A stretch of DNA of 64,000 nucleotides, taken from contig CALUUZ010000005.1 of assembly GCA_944324075.1 (NCBI GenBank), positions 62,001-126,000 on the forward strand. Direction: 5' to 3'. Below are positions 1-9,671 of this stretch, piece by piece (the first letter of the stretch is position 1; the number at the start of each line of letters is the position of its first letter). The translations under genes were made by a program, and so were the position numbers. The notes under the pieces are model-generated. The model searched no databases, had not been told where the DNA came from, and saw only the letters and a list, made by a program, of their open reading frames with translations. The stretch comes from Candidatus Mailhella excrementigallinarum. GTDB lineage: Bacteria; Desulfobacterota; Desulfovibrionia; Desulfovibrionales; Desulfovibrionaceae.

Positions 1-1
1 G

Positions 2-1078
2 AGCCAGATGCCGCGTCTGGAACAGTCCTGGAACTTCAGTTTCATGCCGGTTCTGAAAATGGTGGCCTGTCACCCCGCGGTTGTGGATGCCGTGAAACAG
101 GCCGGATACCGCCATTACGGCGCGGCTGAAGTGGACGAGCCGCTGTTCTGGAAAAATGAATCCACGCCCGATACATCTGCGCCGGACGACAGGCCCGTCC
201 TGATCAGCCTGCCGCCGCTGCACCGCGCCGACGAAGTGGTACGGCTGTTCAGCCGCAGCCCGGCGGACTCGGTGGAAGCGCTGGATGCGCTGGATGCGGC
301 CGCCGAACGCCGGGGAAGCGACGTTCCGCCGCACGACTGCATCGTCATGCTCGACCTGGGCGATATGCGCGAAGGCATCCCCATAGAGCATTCCGACGAA
401 TTTTTCCATTCCGTCGCCAACAGATTCAAGCGCCTGAACCTGACGGGAATAGGGGTCACCATGGGCTGCCTGCACGGCGCCTGTCCGGACGCCATTGCCA
501 TGAACGAACTCGCGCGCGCCGCGGCACGCGCGCAGGCCATTCTCGGCCGGACGCTCAGCCTTGTCAGCCTCGGGGGGTCCATCTTCTGGGACTGGTGGGC
601 GGAACACCACGGAGAATTTGCCTGTCCGCCCGGCTGCCGTGTGGAACTGCGCATTGCGGACCCCATCCTGCTCGGGTACGACAGCTATCACGAAAAGGCG
701 TCCGCAGGGGGGACATTCCGGCGCGACCTGTTCAAACTGGATGCCACGGTGCTTGAAGTTACGGAAAGAAATCTGCGCCCGCCACGGGTTCTCGCCCTGA
801 ACGGCCAGGGGGAAATCGCCCGCCTGACCCGCACCGGCCTCCGCAGGAGGGCGCTGCTGGACTGCGGCATACTGCATACCGACGTGCGCCAGTTGAAACT
901 GGATGTTCCGGGCGCGGAAATCGTGGATTTCAGCGGGAATTACACGATTCTTGACGTGACGGACTGCGCCGAGGACTTCCGGCCGGGGAAAACCGTGTCC
1001 TTTGTTCCCGGCTACTGGGCCGTCGCCCAGAGCTTCCGCAACCCCATGGTTCCCAAATACTGCGTTTCCTGCGCCTGA
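2..1078 (+). CDS. PLP-dependent amino-acid racemase, ornithine/alanine racemase-like (5' truncated)
   Basis: The frame is open from the window edge, and the first ATG (position 8) lies only about 16 residues before the motif VLKMVACHPAVV, whose lysine matches the PLP-binding lysine near the N-terminus of the alanine-racemase-fold family. About 20-40 N-terminal residues are therefore probably missing. The C-terminal part (a cysteine-rich dimer-proximal segment, then PGKTVSFVPGYWAVAQSF and a terminal VPKY) resembles the ornithine-racemase/YhfX group rather than Alr. It probably interconverts L and D forms of an amino acid in the cytoplasm; the substrate cannot be read from sequence. A binding-protein gene with a good RBS follows 24 bp later, so the two are probably co-transcribed. 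Confidence 0.65.
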   Translation, partial: SQMPRLEQSWNFSFMPVLKMVACHPAVVDAVKQAGYRHYGAAEVDEPLFWKNESTPDTSAPDDRPVLISLPPLHRADEVVRLFSRSPADSVEALDALDAAAERRGSDVPPHDCIVMLDLGDMREGIPIEHSDEFFHSVANRFKRLNLTGIGVTMGCLHGACPDAIAMNELARAAARAQAILGRTLSLVSLGGSIFWDWWAEHHGEFACPPGCRVELRIADPILLGYDSYHEKASAGGTFRRDLFKLDATVLEVTERNLRPPRVLALNGQGEIARLTRTGLRRRALLDCGILHTDVRQLKLDVPGAEIVDFSGNYTILDVTDCAEDFRPGKTVSFVPGYWAVAQSFRNPMVPKYCVSCA

Positions 1079-1102
1079 GTTCCGGCACAGAAAGGAGATA
1101 TC

Positions 1103-2266
1103 ATGCCTTCAGCTTCCCTGCTTCTTCGAGCCGTCCGCCGCATTCTTCCCCTGCTTCCGCTTGTCTGCTGGTGCATCATCCACGGGGATGCCGCGCGGGC
1201 ATATTCCGCGGAAACCGCCCCGCCGAAGGTCTGGCGCATCGCCTATGTCGAGGGCGGCCCCTTTGTCGACTATCAGAAAATCCTGCGCGGGGTAGCCGCA
1301 GGCTTGCAGCGCATGGGACTCATCGAGAACGGATCGGTTCCCCTGCCGGAGAAGTCCGAAGATGTTTCCGCCATGTGGGAATGGCTCGCGCGCAATGCCG
1401 GAGGAACTGCCGTGCGCTTTCTGCCGGACGGCTTCTATTCCGCCGACTGGGACACCGGAACCAGAGAGACAAACCGCACGGCGCTGCTGGAACGCATCAG
1501 GGAGAGAAAGGATGTGGACATGCTGCTGGCGTTCGGCACATGGGGAGGGCAGGACTTCGCCGACGCGGATATCGACATCCCCGTCATCGTGGCTTCCGTC
1601 ACCAATGCCGTGGAGGCCGGAATCATTCCCTCGGTGGAGGACTCCGGCCGGGACAACCTCACAGCCCCCATTGAGCCGGATCGCTTCAAGCATCAGGTCA
1701 TGCTGTTCCATGACATCTTCAGGTTCAAAAAACTCGGCATCGCCTATGAGGATACCCCGTCCGGCAGAGGGAGCATCGCCCTGAACGAAATTGAAAGCGC
1801 GGCCCGGGAACTGAATGTGGAGCTTCTGCGCTGCAATGACACGTTTGACGTGGATGATCCCGCCCTGGCCGCAACGCGGCTGAAAGCCTGCCATGCCCGG
1901 CTGGCGGAACAGGGCGCCGACGCGGTGTATCTTACCTATAATCGCGGCATGCAGCCGGATACCATCGCCGATGTGCTGACTCCTCTGGCCGAGGCGCATA
2001 TTCCCACGTTTTCCCAGACAGGGGAATCCGACGTGGAGCATGGGGCGCTGCTCAGCATTTCGCAGACCAACACGGAGGAAGAGGGCGTCTTCAATGCGGA
2101 ACTCATGGCCGCCATCATCAGGGGGGCAAAACCGCGCGATCTCTCGCAGATATTTGAAAGCTCCGTCAGTCTGGCCATGAATCTGCGCATGGCCACGCTC
2201 ATCGGCTGGAACCCGCCGCTGGAAATCCTCGCCGCCGTGGACGAGTTCTATCAGGAAATGAGATAG
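1103..2266 (+). CDS. ABC-type substrate-binding protein (PF04392-like), secreted
   Basis: 387 residues. A strong AAAGGAG precedes the ATG. The N-terminus is a long Sec signal (basic MPSASLLLRAVRRI, hydrophobic stretch, cut near AYSAE). The mature part begins WRIAYVEGGPFVDYQKILRG and later has LLAFGTWGGQDF and a VTNAVEAGII segment, the pattern of the ABC-sugar/amino-acid binding lobe (periplasmic-binding fold, type I). No ATPase or permease gene is adjacent, so its transporter partner, if any, lies elsewhere. The preceding racemase makes an amino-acid-like ligand plausible, but that is inference. Confidence 0.65.
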   Translation: MPSASLLLRAVRRILPLLPLVCWCIIHGDAARAYSAETAPPKVWRIAYVEGGPFVDYQKILRGVAAGLQRMGLIENGSVPLPEKSEDVSAMWEWLARNAGGTAVRFLPDGFYSADWDTGTRETNRTALLERIRERKDVDMLLAFGTWGGQDFADADIDIPVIVASVTNAVEAGIIPSVEDSGRDNLTAPIEPDRFKHQVMLFHDIFRFKKLGIAYEDTPSGRGSIALNEIESAARELNVELLRCNDTFDVDDPALAATRLKACHARLAEQGADAVYLTYNRGMQPDTIADVLTPLAEAHIPTFSQTGESDVEHGALLSISQTNTEEEGVFNAELMAAIIRGAKPRDLSQIFESSVSLAMNLRMATLIGWNPPLEILAAVDEFYQEMR

Positions 2267-2297
2267 CCCATCGGGATGTTTTTCAGGAACACATTGT

Positions 2298-2632
2298 CTG
2301 CACAGACGGAGCATTTTCAAAAGGCTCCATTCAAGCGTGGAGCTGAGATCAACCTTGACCGCCGGAGGCGCGAGCGTTAGCGAACTTTGAGCGGCGCCTC
2401 CCTCCATGCCGCATGGTCATGCGGCATGGAGGGAGGCGAGGAGTGCGAGTGCAGTGTTTTCCGCGCAAAACACAGGCGGGAGCGCGTATCGGCAAAGCCG
2501 ATTGAGCGTCATCAGGAGGTCGCGGAAGCAATGTTTCGCGGAGCGGAGCTCCGCGCGGCTCCGCCGCCCGAAGGCGCAGGCGAGCCGGCCGTGGATACAT
2601 GCTGCCTTTCGGCGGCCGCTCTGTCTGTGCAG
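2298..2632 (+). repeat. Dispersed repeat family B, copy B1
   Basis: Non-coding, bounded by CTGCACAGACGGAGC (2298-2312) and its inverted copy GCTCTGTCTGTGCAG (2618-2632, one mismatch). Inside, 2395-2438 is a perfect palindrome with 21-bp arms around two bases. Blocks such as CCTTGACCGCCGGAGGCGCGAGCG, the hairpin GTTTTCCGCGCAAAAC and GCCGGCCGTGGATACATG-like text recur in copies B2 (minus), B3 (minus) and B4 (plus). Together with the family A copy downstream it fills the 604-bp gap between the binding protein and the TauE gene. Confidence 0.7.
2395..2438. other. 44-nt perfect palindrome inside repeat B1
   Basis: Arms of 21 bases (2395-2415 and 2418-2438) pair without mismatch around GT; the core is CCATGCCGCATG/CATGCGGCATGG. 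It could form a cruciform or a strong RNA hairpin. There is no T-run after it, so it is not a standard intrinsic terminator. Copy B4 keeps a damaged form of it. Confidence 0.8.
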
Positions 2633-2661
2633 ATCGTGTGCCTCCTGAGTGGCTCGTCAAC

Positions 2662-2843
2662 CTGGAGCATTTCGCGCATGAAATGCTCCACTTCAGTCGA
2701 GCAGGGCGAGACTCCGCCGCGACGCCCCCCTGCTCCGGTGTCGCCCGCAATTCACCTGCGGCGTACAGCTCCGGTGGAGGCGTGAAACCTGCGGGCCGGA
2801 AACAGGACTGGCCGGCAGATACTTTCAAACGCAAAACGCTCTG
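2662..2843 (+). repeat. Dispersed repeat family A, copy A1
   Basis: Starts CTGGAGCATTTCG, a hairpin with the following GAAATGCTCCA, and ends CAAAACGCTCTG, the inverse of the CAGAGCGTTTTG end consensus. It contains the shared blocks GCAATTCACCTGCGG, GGCGTGAAACCTGCGGGCC and GGCCGGCAGATACTTTCAA. It ends 27 bp before the TauE start and has the same orientation as that gene. Confidence 0.8.
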
Positions 2844-2870
2844 AATGGAACAAAAAAGGAACGCTCCAGC

Positions 2871-3668
2871 ATGCTGACATCTCTCATTCTCTACTGTGTT
2901 CTTGGCGCTCTTGCCGGCATTCTGGCCGGCCTCCTGGGGATCGGCGGCGGGGCGGTGGTCGTGCCCATGCTTGTTTTCACTTTCAAGTGGCAGAACATCT
3001 CCCCCGATATCGGCATTCATCTGGCGATCGGAACCTCGCTGGCGAGCATCATGTTCACCGCCGTTTCCAGCGCGTGGGCTCATCACAGGCGCGGCGGCGT
3101 GAACTGGCAGGTCTTCAGGTATATCGCTCCGGGCATCCTGATGGGCACCTATTGCGGCTCCTTTGTCGCCGCCCGTATTCCCGCCCGCTATCTGCAGATC
3201 TTTTTTGTCGCCTTCCTGCTTTATGTGGCCACAAACATGCTTCTCAACAAAAAACCGAACGCAAGCAGGCAGTTGCCGGGCTTCGCCGGAATGACCGGGG
3301 CCGGGCTGTTCATCGGCGCGATTTCCAGCCTTGTGGGCATCGGGGGCGGCACGCTTTCCGTTCCCTTCCTTGTATGGCACAACGTGGATATGCGCCGCGC
3401 CGTGGGCACCTCCGCCGCCATCGGCTTCCCCATCGCCCTTGCCGGCACTCTCGGCTTCATCACCAACGGCTGGAATGCGCCCGGCCTGCCCGAATACGCT
3501 CTGGGCTTCGTCTACCTGCCCGCCCTGGTCGGCATCGTGGCCGTAAGCATGTTCACCGCGCCCATCGGCGCGGGGATAGCGCACAAGCTGCCCGTTCCCA
3601 GGCTGAAAAAATTCTTTGCCTGCTTCCTGTATGTTGTCGCCGCAAAAATGCTGATGGATGTTCTGTAA
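2871..3668 (+). CDS. TauE/SafE family membrane exporter
   Basis: 265 residues, almost entirely hydrophobic, with about eight membrane segments. The two glycine-rich half-repeats of the family are visible: GLLGIGGGAVVVPML near residue 20 and SLVGIGGGTLSVPFL near residue 150. Members move sulfite, sulfonates, sulfoacetate or related organic anions across the inner membrane. The real ATG follows AAAAAGGAACG. Its own leader is the end of repeat A1, so its promoter or RBS region may derive from that element. The specific substrate is unknown. Confidence 0.85.
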   Translation: MLTSLILYCVLGALAGILAGLLGIGGGAVVVPMLVFTFKWQNISPDIGIHLAIGTSLASIMFTAVSSAWAHHRRGGVNWQVFRYIAPGILMGTYCGSFVAARIPARYLQIFFVAFLLYVATNMLLNKKPNASRQLPGFAGMTGAGLFIGAISSLVGIGGGTLSVPFLVWHNVDMRRAVGTSAAIGFPIALAGTLGFITNGWNAPGLPEYALGFVYLPALVGIVAVSMFTAPIGAGIAHKLPVPRLKKFFACFLYVVAAKMLMDVL

Positions 3669-3699
3669 AACGCTCTATCCGGCAGCGGGTTAGAGAATA

Positions 3700-5052
3700 T
3701 CAATCCAGCCCGTATTTCTTGAGCTTGCTGTGCAGGGTGGCGCGGGTGATGCCCAGCCTCCGGGCGGCCTCGCTCTTGTTGTCCTCGGTTTCGCGCAGCG
3801 TGGCCTCAATGGCCTTGCGTTCCACGTCTTCCAGCGACATGGACCCAAGCGCCAGCTCCTCGCCGTCGGCATCCGGAACGGGCGCGTTCTGTACGGCCAG
3901 CGGCAGGGCGCGTTCCGCGACATATTCCCCGCCGGACAGGATCACCGCGCGCTCCACGGCGTTTTCCAGCTCGCGCACATTGCCCGGCCAGCCATAGCGC
4001 AGCATGGCATCCATGGCCTGCGGCGTAAATCCCTTGATGGTCTTGCGGTTGGCGGCAGCATGGCGTTCCAGGAACGTCGAGGCCAGCAGGGGGATATCCT
4101 CACGCCGGGCACGCAGGGGCGGCACTTCCAGCCCGATGACGTTGAGCCGGTAGAACAGATCCTCTCGAAAGCGTCCCGCCGCCACCTCGTCCGCCAGCAC
4201 ACGGTTCGTCGCCGCGATGACGCGCACATCCACCTTGATGGTTTCATCACAGCCCACGCGCTGCACCTCTCCCTGCTGAAGCACACGCAGCAGCTTGGCC
4301 TGAAGCGACAGGGGCATCTCCCCGATCTCGTCCAGAAACAGCGTGCCTCCGTGCGCCTGCACAAAGCGCCCTTCCCGCCGTCTGTCCGCACCGGTGAACG
4401 CCCCCTTCTCGTGTCCGAACAACTCGGATTCCAGCAGATTTTCCGCCAGCGCCGCGCAGTTGATGGTCACAAAGGGCTTGTCACGGCGGGTACTCGCGGC
4501 CTGAATGGCGCGCGCCACAAGCTCCTTGCCCGTGCCGGACTCCCCGGAAACAAGCACGGTGGCCTCGGTGGGCGCGACGGTTTCCACCATTTCCACCAGT
4601 TCGCGCATGGCTTCGCTCCTGCCCAGCAGGAGGGAGGACGCCTCGCTTTGCGCGCGGCCAGGTTCCTGGCTTTCCCGGGCCAGACGGGTATGATCCAGAG
4701 CGCGCTCGAGCGCCAGCTTAAGCTCGTCCAGCTCCAGCGGCTTGGTAAGGTAATCGTAGGCTCCCAGACGCAGCGCGTCCACCGCATTCTGCACGGAAGA
4801 CCATGCAGTCATGATCAGAACCGGGATCGAGGGATTCCATTCCCGGATTTCCCTGAGCGCCGCAATACCGTCCAGACGGGCCATGCGCACGTCGGTGAGC
4901 ACGGCGTCAAAGGCTCTGGCCTTGACCTGTTCCACTGCGGCGGCACCGTCTTCCGCCTCTTCCACGGCATAGCCCCAACCGCGCAGCACGGTACGCAGCA
5001 TGGAACGGTGAGGGGAGTCGTCATCGACGATCAGAATCAACGGCTGCGGCAT
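3700..5052 (-). CDS. NtrC-family sigma-54 response regulator (ZraR/AtoC-like)
   Basis: 450 residues. An N-terminal receiver domain (ILIVDDD at residues 6-12, phospho-acceptor Asp in VLTDVRM) is followed by a sigma-54 AAA+ domain with Walker A GESGTGKE, the sigma-54 contact loop GAFTGA and [10 protein letters not shown], then a Fis-type HTH (SEAARRLGITRATLHSKLKK) at the C-terminus. Phosphorylation by the upstream kinase should switch on sigma-54 promoters. The RBS AAGGTG lies across the kinase stop codon, only 9 bp away, so the two are translated together. Targets are not evident; nothing nearby has an obvious matching UAS. Confidence 0.92.
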   Translation of the reverse strand: MPQPLILIVDDDSPHRSMLRTVLRGWGYAVEEAEDGAAAVEQVKARAFDAVLTDVRMARLDGIAALREIREWNPSIPVLIMTAWSSVQNAVDALRLGAYDYLTKPLELDELKLALERALDHTRLARESQEPGRAQSEASSLLLGRSEAMRELVEMVETVAPTEATVLVSGESGTGKELVARAIQAASTRRDKPFVTINCAALAENLLESELFGHEKGAFTGADRRREGRFVQAHGGTLFLDEIGEMPLSLQAKLLRVLQQGEVQRVGCDETIKVDVRVIAATNRVLADEVAAGRFREDLFYRLNVIGLEVPPLRARREDIPLLASTFLERHAAANRKTIKGFTPQAMDAMLRYGWPGNVRELENAVERAVILSGGEYVAERALPLAVQNAPVPDADGEELALGSMSLEDVERKAIEATLRETEDNKSEAARRLGITRATLHSKLKKYGLD

Positions 5053-5061
5053 GACTGCACC

Positions 5062-6777
5062 TTATTCCTCCGGGCTGTTTGACTCGTCCGCCGACGCCGG
5101 AACCGCGCCGGAGACGGAGGAAGACGAGGAGTCCTTTTCCCTCCGGGCAAGTTCTTCAACCGCCTCGGGCGTGGCGGGAAGAAGGAAACGCACGGTGGTG
5201 CCCCGTTCCGGTCCTTCCGTTTCGGACGTGATGCGCACGCTGCCCCCGTGCGCTTCCGTAACCTTGAGCACCATGGCGAGGCCCAGCCCCGTGCCCTGGC
5301 TCTTGGTGGTAAAATAGGGATCAAAAATACGATTCAGGATATCCTGCGGGATACCCGGCCCGTTGTCACGCACATCCAGATACACGAGATTCCCCTGCGT
5401 TCTGAAACTGAGACGCAGTTTTCCCCCGTCCTTCATGGCCTCCACGGCGTTGAGGCAGACATTGAGCAGCGCCTGCCGGAAGCGATCCGGATCCAGCCAT
5501 GCCTCGGCCTCTCCTTCGCGCACCAGGGTCACGCCGCGCTGCGCCGCGTCCTGCGCCAGCAGACGCAGGGTGTTGTCCGCCAGTCCGGCCATATCCACCT
5601 TGCGGGGATGGATATCCGTGGGGCGGGATACGCCGATGAGATCGGAAATGACCCGGTTGAGCCGATCCACTTCCTGCACCATGACGCGCGCAGCCTCACG
5701 ATCTTCGCTGCCCTCGGGAAAACGCCCTCCAAGATAGGAAGCATATCCCTTGATGGAACTCAGGGGGTTGCGCAGCTCATGCGCCACTCCGGCCGCAAGA
5801 TCGCCCACGGCGGCCAGCTTTTCCCGCCGCCGCACCTCGGCCTCAAGCCGCCGGTTCTTTTCCAGCATCTGGCGGGCCATGCTTTCGGCGGCCTTCATGC
5901 GCCTGCGGTTCTCCGCACTGTATTCGAAATACTGGATAGCCAGAATGGCCGCGACGGAAGCCACTATGGCAAGCAGGGCATTGAACAGCGCGGAACGCGC
6001 GTTCTGCCGCTGCATGTCCTGCAACGGTCTGGGGTCCTGGCCTATGAACACGAGCAGCGGAGGGGAGGCGACCACCACGCTTACGCCGCCGCTCACGTCA
6101 TTGGTGCGGGGATTCATCAGCTTCAGGCTGCGCTTCTGGAAAAGCGCCAGAGAACGCTGCACCACAAAGGCGCGGCGGCCCTCCATATCCATGATGCGCC
6201 AGTTGCGGCTTGGTTCCAGCATGTCATAATCTTCGGGATCCCCGTACGACTCGTCGCCGGAAATATCTGAAGCGGCGTCCGCGGCGATATCCGCAGGATG
6301 GGTCAGGCGCTTCATTTCCTCCGGTGTGGCGGGTCTGCCGTCCACCCGGAGCATCTGTCCCACGCGGCTGCCGTCGCTGTGCGCGATGATGCGTCCATCC
6401 TCCAGAGTCAGGGCAACGAACAGGAGATCCTCGCGGGAGGCAAGCTCCTCCAGCAGCGCCTGAAGCTGCACGCCCGCCTGTGTGCGCATGTCGCTGCGCA
6501 GGCTGCTTTCAAACAGGCTGATGATCACGTTGCCCCGCTCTTCAAGCATGCGGGCCATGGCGTTTTCCGTCTGGCGCAGACTGCGCCCGGTGAACACTCC
6601 CACAACCACAACCACGATGAGCAGAATCCCGACAAGATGCAGGGAAGAAAGCGGCATACGCCGAAAAAGGGAAAGACGTTTTTTGCTCACGGAAAACTTT
6701 GCGCTCGGGGTGAGGGGCACGCCGGACAACCGGAAAAAAGAAATGCCTGCCGCTGTCTCTGGAAAATAAGTCTTCAT
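5062..6777 (-). CDS. Membrane sensor histidine kinase (ZraS/NtrB-like)
   Basis: About 571 residues from the chosen ATG. Order: membrane helix (LHLVGILLIVVVVVGVF), a periplasmic sensor region of about 190 residues, a second helix (ALLAIVASVAAILAI), a coiled linker, the H-box AAGVAHELRNPLSSIKGY, N-box CLNAVEAM, G1 DNGPGIP and G2 GTGLGLAM. It forms a two-component system with the overlapping-RBS regulator downstream. The open frame continues upstream to 6906, but that extension is encoded by repeat B2 and is Cys/Arg-rich, so I reject it. Starts at 6777 or 6657 are both possible; neither has a good RBS. Confidence 0.88.
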   Translation of the reverse strand: MKTYFPETAAGISFFRLSGVPLTPSAKFSVSKKRLSLFRRMPLSSLHLVGILLIVVVVVGVFTGRSLRQTENAMARMLEERGNVIISLFESSLRSDMRTQAGVQLQALLEELASREDLLFVALTLEDGRIIAHSDGSRVGQMLRVDGRPATPEEMKRLTHPADIAADAASDISGDESYGDPEDYDMLEPSRNWRIMDMEGRRAFVVQRSLALFQKRSLKLMNPRTNDVSGGVSVVVASPPLLVFIGQDPRPLQDMQRQNARSALFNALLAIVASVAAILAIQYFEYSAENRRRMKAAESMARQMLEKNRRLEAEVRRREKLAAVGDLAAGVAHELRNPLSSIKGYASYLGGRFPEGSEDREAARVMVQEVDRLNRVISDLIGVSRPTDIHPRKVDMAGLADNTLRLLAQDAAQRGVTLVREGEAEAWLDPDRFRQALLNVCLNAVEAMKDGGKLRLSFRTQGNLVYLDVRDNGPGIPQDILNRIFDPYFTTKSQGTGLGLAMVLKVTEAHGGSVRITSETEGPERGTTVRFLLPATPEAVEELARREKDSSSSSVSGAVPASADESNSPEE

Positions 6778-6831
6778 GAGGCGGCGGGCAAGCGTTTTTG
6801 AATACGCCTTCATCAAAAGTTTCGGTTCCGC

Positions 6832-7063
6832 TCCGGCAACGAGGCGGCAACCTTCTTCCGTAAAGGCAACCCGTGTGGAACACGGGCAAAGGCAACATGT
6901 ATCCACGGCCGGATCGCTTGCGCTTCTGTGCGGTTTCGCCGCCCGAAGACTCCGCTCCGCGAACCATTTCTTGCGCGACTTCTCAATGACGCTCGATCGG
7001 CTCTGCCGATACCCGTTCTCGCTTGCATTTTACACTCAAAATGCTGTACTCGCACTTCCGGTG
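6832..7063 (-). repeat. Dispersed repeat family B, copy B2 (inverted)
   Basis: On the minus strand it reads like B1: AGTGCGAGTACAG, a hairpin around a TTTT/AAAA core, TATCGGCAGAGCCGAT, TCGCGGAGCGGAG, GCCGTGGATACATGTTGCC. A second small hairpin (CCCGTG/CACGGG near 6872-6887) has a different sequence but the same position as CCCATG/CATGGG in B3, so the pairing is kept while bases change. It occupies most of the gap between the kinase and the AcoR-like regulator. Ends are approximate. Confidence 0.65.
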
Positions 7064-7093
7064 ATCAACGAAATTTCTTTATGGCTTGAAACC

Positions 7094-9145
7094 TCACCCT
7101 TCAGGGAGAGACACTGTGCTTGCCCCCTCTTCATCGGCTGCGGAGCCAGCCGACGGAGTGGGACGACTGTGGATTGGAGCCTGGACGATATTGAATTTCT
7201 TCATTTTCAGGTAAAGTGTACTGCGGGCTACTCCCAGTACGGCCGCAGTACGGCGGATATTCCACCGGTTTTCTTCCAGTGTGCTATAAATGGTTTCCCT
7301 TTCCCTGTCCTGCAGCTTGCCGCGCGTCTGGGATCTGGCCTGAGAAAGCGATGAAATACTGGCAGGAATATCCGACATAGTGATGTGACTTCCTTCCGCC
7401 ATGGCCACCGCCCGCTCAATGCAGTTCTCCAGCTCGCGTACATTGCCCGGCCATCTGTACAGTTTCAGTACGGAGATGACCTCATTATCGAACCCTGTCA
7501 GATTCTTGCCGAGTTCCGCCGAAAACTTGCTCAGAAAGGCATCAGCCAGAAGGCATACATCGTCCTCCCGCTCCGCAAGGGCGGGAATATGCAGGACAAA
7601 GGCATTGAGCCTGTAATAGAGATCCTTTCTGAAGACACTCTGCGCCACTGCTTCCTGAAGATTCCGGTTGGTTGCCGCTATGACGCGGACATTCACATAG
7701 GTGGACTTTTTGCCCCCCACACGTGTCACTTCTCCATTCTGGAGAAGACGAAGCAGGCTGACCTGCGCTTCAAGGGGCATCTCTCCTATTTCATCCAGAA
7801 ATATGGTGCCACCGTCCGCAAGTTCAAACTTTCCCGGTTTTCCCTGACGCGTCGCGCCAGTGAAGGCTCCTTCATTATAGCCGAAAAGTTCCGCCTGGAC
7901 GAGATTGCGGGGAATTGCCCCGCAGTTGACCACCACAAACGGTCCCTGTCTTCTTGAACTTGCATTGTGTATGGACTGGGCGAAAAGCTCCTTACCTGTG
8001 CCGGAATCCCCCAGAATCAGTGTGGTGATATCGCTGCGCGCCGCGTTTTTTCCCATATGAACGGCATGCTGTATGGCTTTGGAATCGCCAAGGATGCGAT
8101 CAAAGGTATATATCGCCTTGGCTCCTATGGCCCGGGATGCGAGTTCCCTGATCCGACTGTGTTCCTGCAGCGTGAGCACGCTTCCTCTGTTAGGGATGGG
8201 AGAGAAGGACAGCAGGCACGGTATGCTCCGGATTCCATTGAAAAACGTGACCTCTCTGTGATGGAAAGAGGTATTCTGGCTGAATTCCGCAAAGATATTG
8301 TCATGGGTATGAATGACCCTGCGAAAATTCTGTCCTTCCGGGGGACTGGTCAGCTTGAGTATGGCGCAGGCTTTTTTGTTGATGGATTTTATCACTCCGT
8401 CCGCATTCAGCACGACCACGCCTTCATCCAGCAGATCCATGATGGCCATCTGTTCGCTGAGGAGAGTACTCAGGAATATCTGTTCCGTAATGGCATGAGC
8501 AACGGCTTCAACCAGCCCGCCTGTCTGATAGTAGCGGCTGCTCTCGAAGGGGATGGAGATATTGAATACGCCGATGACATTGGCCCTGTTGTCGTACACG
8601 GGAGCTGCCGAGCAGTGCCATGCGTGTTCTTCAAGACTGTAATGCTCGGCGCCCGCCAGCTCCACGGAAGAGCCTTCGGCAAGGCAGGTTCCGATGCCGT
8701 TGGTTCCGCAGACCCGCTCCGAAAGGATGTCCCCCACCACATGGGAAGGCGTGATGTTGTGCCGCTCCTGATGGCAGGAGTAAAGGACAACTCCGTTTTT
8801 ATCGGCCAGCGTAATGGTTCCGTTCAGCATGTCGATGGACTTGAACAGCTTGCTCATGATGGAGGAGGCGCTGTTTATGAAATCCCGGTTGCTTTCCAGT
8901 ATCGCCTGCAGTTCCTGCGGCGGGACAAATTCCCGCTTTTTGCGATAAGGGTCGACCTGATAGTGGCGGGACCGAACCCAGGAAGCATACAATCCCCTGC
9001 TGATAACGGAAAAATCGACTTCTCTGCCCTGCTGAAAGAGTTCCCACTGTTTTTTTATGGCATTTCTATCAGCAGATGCGGATGAAAAACTGTTGTCCAC
9101 TGTCTTCTCCCCGGAATCCTGCGGTAAAGCAGGCTGAAATGTCAT
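7094..9145 (-). CDS. Sigma-54-dependent activator, AcoR/DhaR-like
   Basis: About 683 residues. An N-terminal GAF-like sensory region ([19 protein letters not shown], then HSCAAPVYD-type text) is followed by a PAS-like segment ([16 protein letters not shown]), the AAA+ domain ([27 protein letters not shown]) and a Fis HTH ([20 protein letters not shown]). There is no receiver domain, so it should respond to a small molecule. It is divergent from the TRAP operon, whose -24/-12 promoter is at 9509, so it very probably activates that operon. The open frame extends to 9268, but the AT-rich upstream codons look non-coding; I use the ATG at 9145, which has no clear RBS. Confidence 0.88.
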   Translation of the reverse strand: MTFQPALPQDSGEKTVDNSFSSASADRNAIKKQWELFQQGREVDFSVISRGLYASWVRSRHYQVDPYRKKREFVPPQELQAILESNRDFINSASSIMSKLFKSIDMLNGTITLADKNGVVLYSCHQERHNITPSHVVGDILSERVCGTNGIGTCLAEGSSVELAGAEHYSLEEHAWHCSAAPVYDNRANVIGVFNISIPFESSRYYQTGGLVEAVAHAITEQIFLSTLLSEQMAIMDLLDEGVVVLNADGVIKSINKKACAILKLTSPPEGQNFRRVIHTHDNIFAEFSQNTSFHHREVTFFNGIRSIPCLLSFSPIPNRGSVLTLQEHSRIRELASRAIGAKAIYTFDRILGDSKAIQHAVHMGKNAARSDITTLILGDSGTGKELFAQSIHNASSRRQGPFVVVNCGAIPRNLVQAELFGYNEGAFTGATRQGKPGKFELADGGTIFLDEIGEMPLEAQVSLLRLLQNGEVTRVGGKKSTYVNVRVIAATNRNLQEAVAQSVFRKDLYYRLNAFVLHIPALAEREDDVCLLADAFLSKFSAELGKNLTGFDNEVISVLKLYRWPGNVRELENCIERAVAMAEGSHITMSDIPASISSLSQARSQTRGKLQDRERETIYSTLEENRWNIRRTAAVLGVARSTLYLKMKKFNIVQAPIHSRPTPSAGSAADEEGASTVSLPEG

Positions 9146-9147
9146 GA

Positions 9148-9160
9148 GCGTTTTAAACGC
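9148..9160. promoter_or_regulatory. Small near-palindrome upstream of the AcoR-like gene
   Basis: GCGTTTTAAACGC lies directly before the regulator start. It might be an autoregulatory operator or belong to the regulator promoter. A single short palindrome is weak evidence. Confidence 0.25.
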
Positions 9161-9508
9161 GGTGCCAGTGCCAGAATAAGATGCAAAATGTATGATATCA
9201 ATACATATGGCGCGGCTTTTTATGCAAAACGACTGAAAACCGGACAGAAAGCAACATGCCACCCCCACCGGGTATATGACATCTTTTTCCTAAATATATC
9301 ACAGTAATATGAATAAACTACAAAAAACAGACAGACATCCTTTCTGCCACAACAATGACAAAACGAGATCTCAATATGCCTGAAAATAAAACATGTCGTA
9401 TCAAGCATGTCTGATTATCAGGCGCACCCTGCCTGGCAGGACAGAAAAAAACAACTATACCACACTGAAATATCATACATTTTCAAACAAAACATTAGAA
9501 AAAACATC

Positions 9509-9525
9509 TTGGCATGATTCTTGTA
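9509..9525 (+). promoter_or_regulatory. Sigma-54 (-24/-12) promoter of the TRAP operon
   Basis: TTGGCATGATTCTTGTA matches the TGGCAC-N5-TTGCW consensus with GG and GT correctly spaced (GG-N10-GT; consensus GC). It lies about 150 bp upstream of the TRAP permease in an AT-rich gap (9146-9671) divergent from a sigma-54 activator. Candidate activator sites with ACATG/CATGT half-sites are seen at 9391-9410, about 100 bp upstream. The rest of the gap holds no gene. Confidence 0.75.
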
Positions 9526-9671
9526 AAGAATATGTCAACTTGTTTTCCTTTCAAACAAAGAATCCCGCCAGCAGGCAATGCCTTGCTTGTGTTGTTTGCA
9601 ACCTGTTCTGACAGCAGGGCAAGCGAAACCTTCCATCCGTTATTGCAATATTCAGTCCATACGAGGGAAGC

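Noticed and set aside
1109..2407. 432-codon open frame on the minus strand opposite the ABC binding protein
   Set aside because: No family text, His/Arg-rich composition, and exact overlap with a well-supported gene; a typical GC-rich shadow.
6778..6906. N-terminal extension of the histidine kinase
   Set aside because: It lies partly in repeat B2 and does not resemble a sensor-kinase N-terminus.
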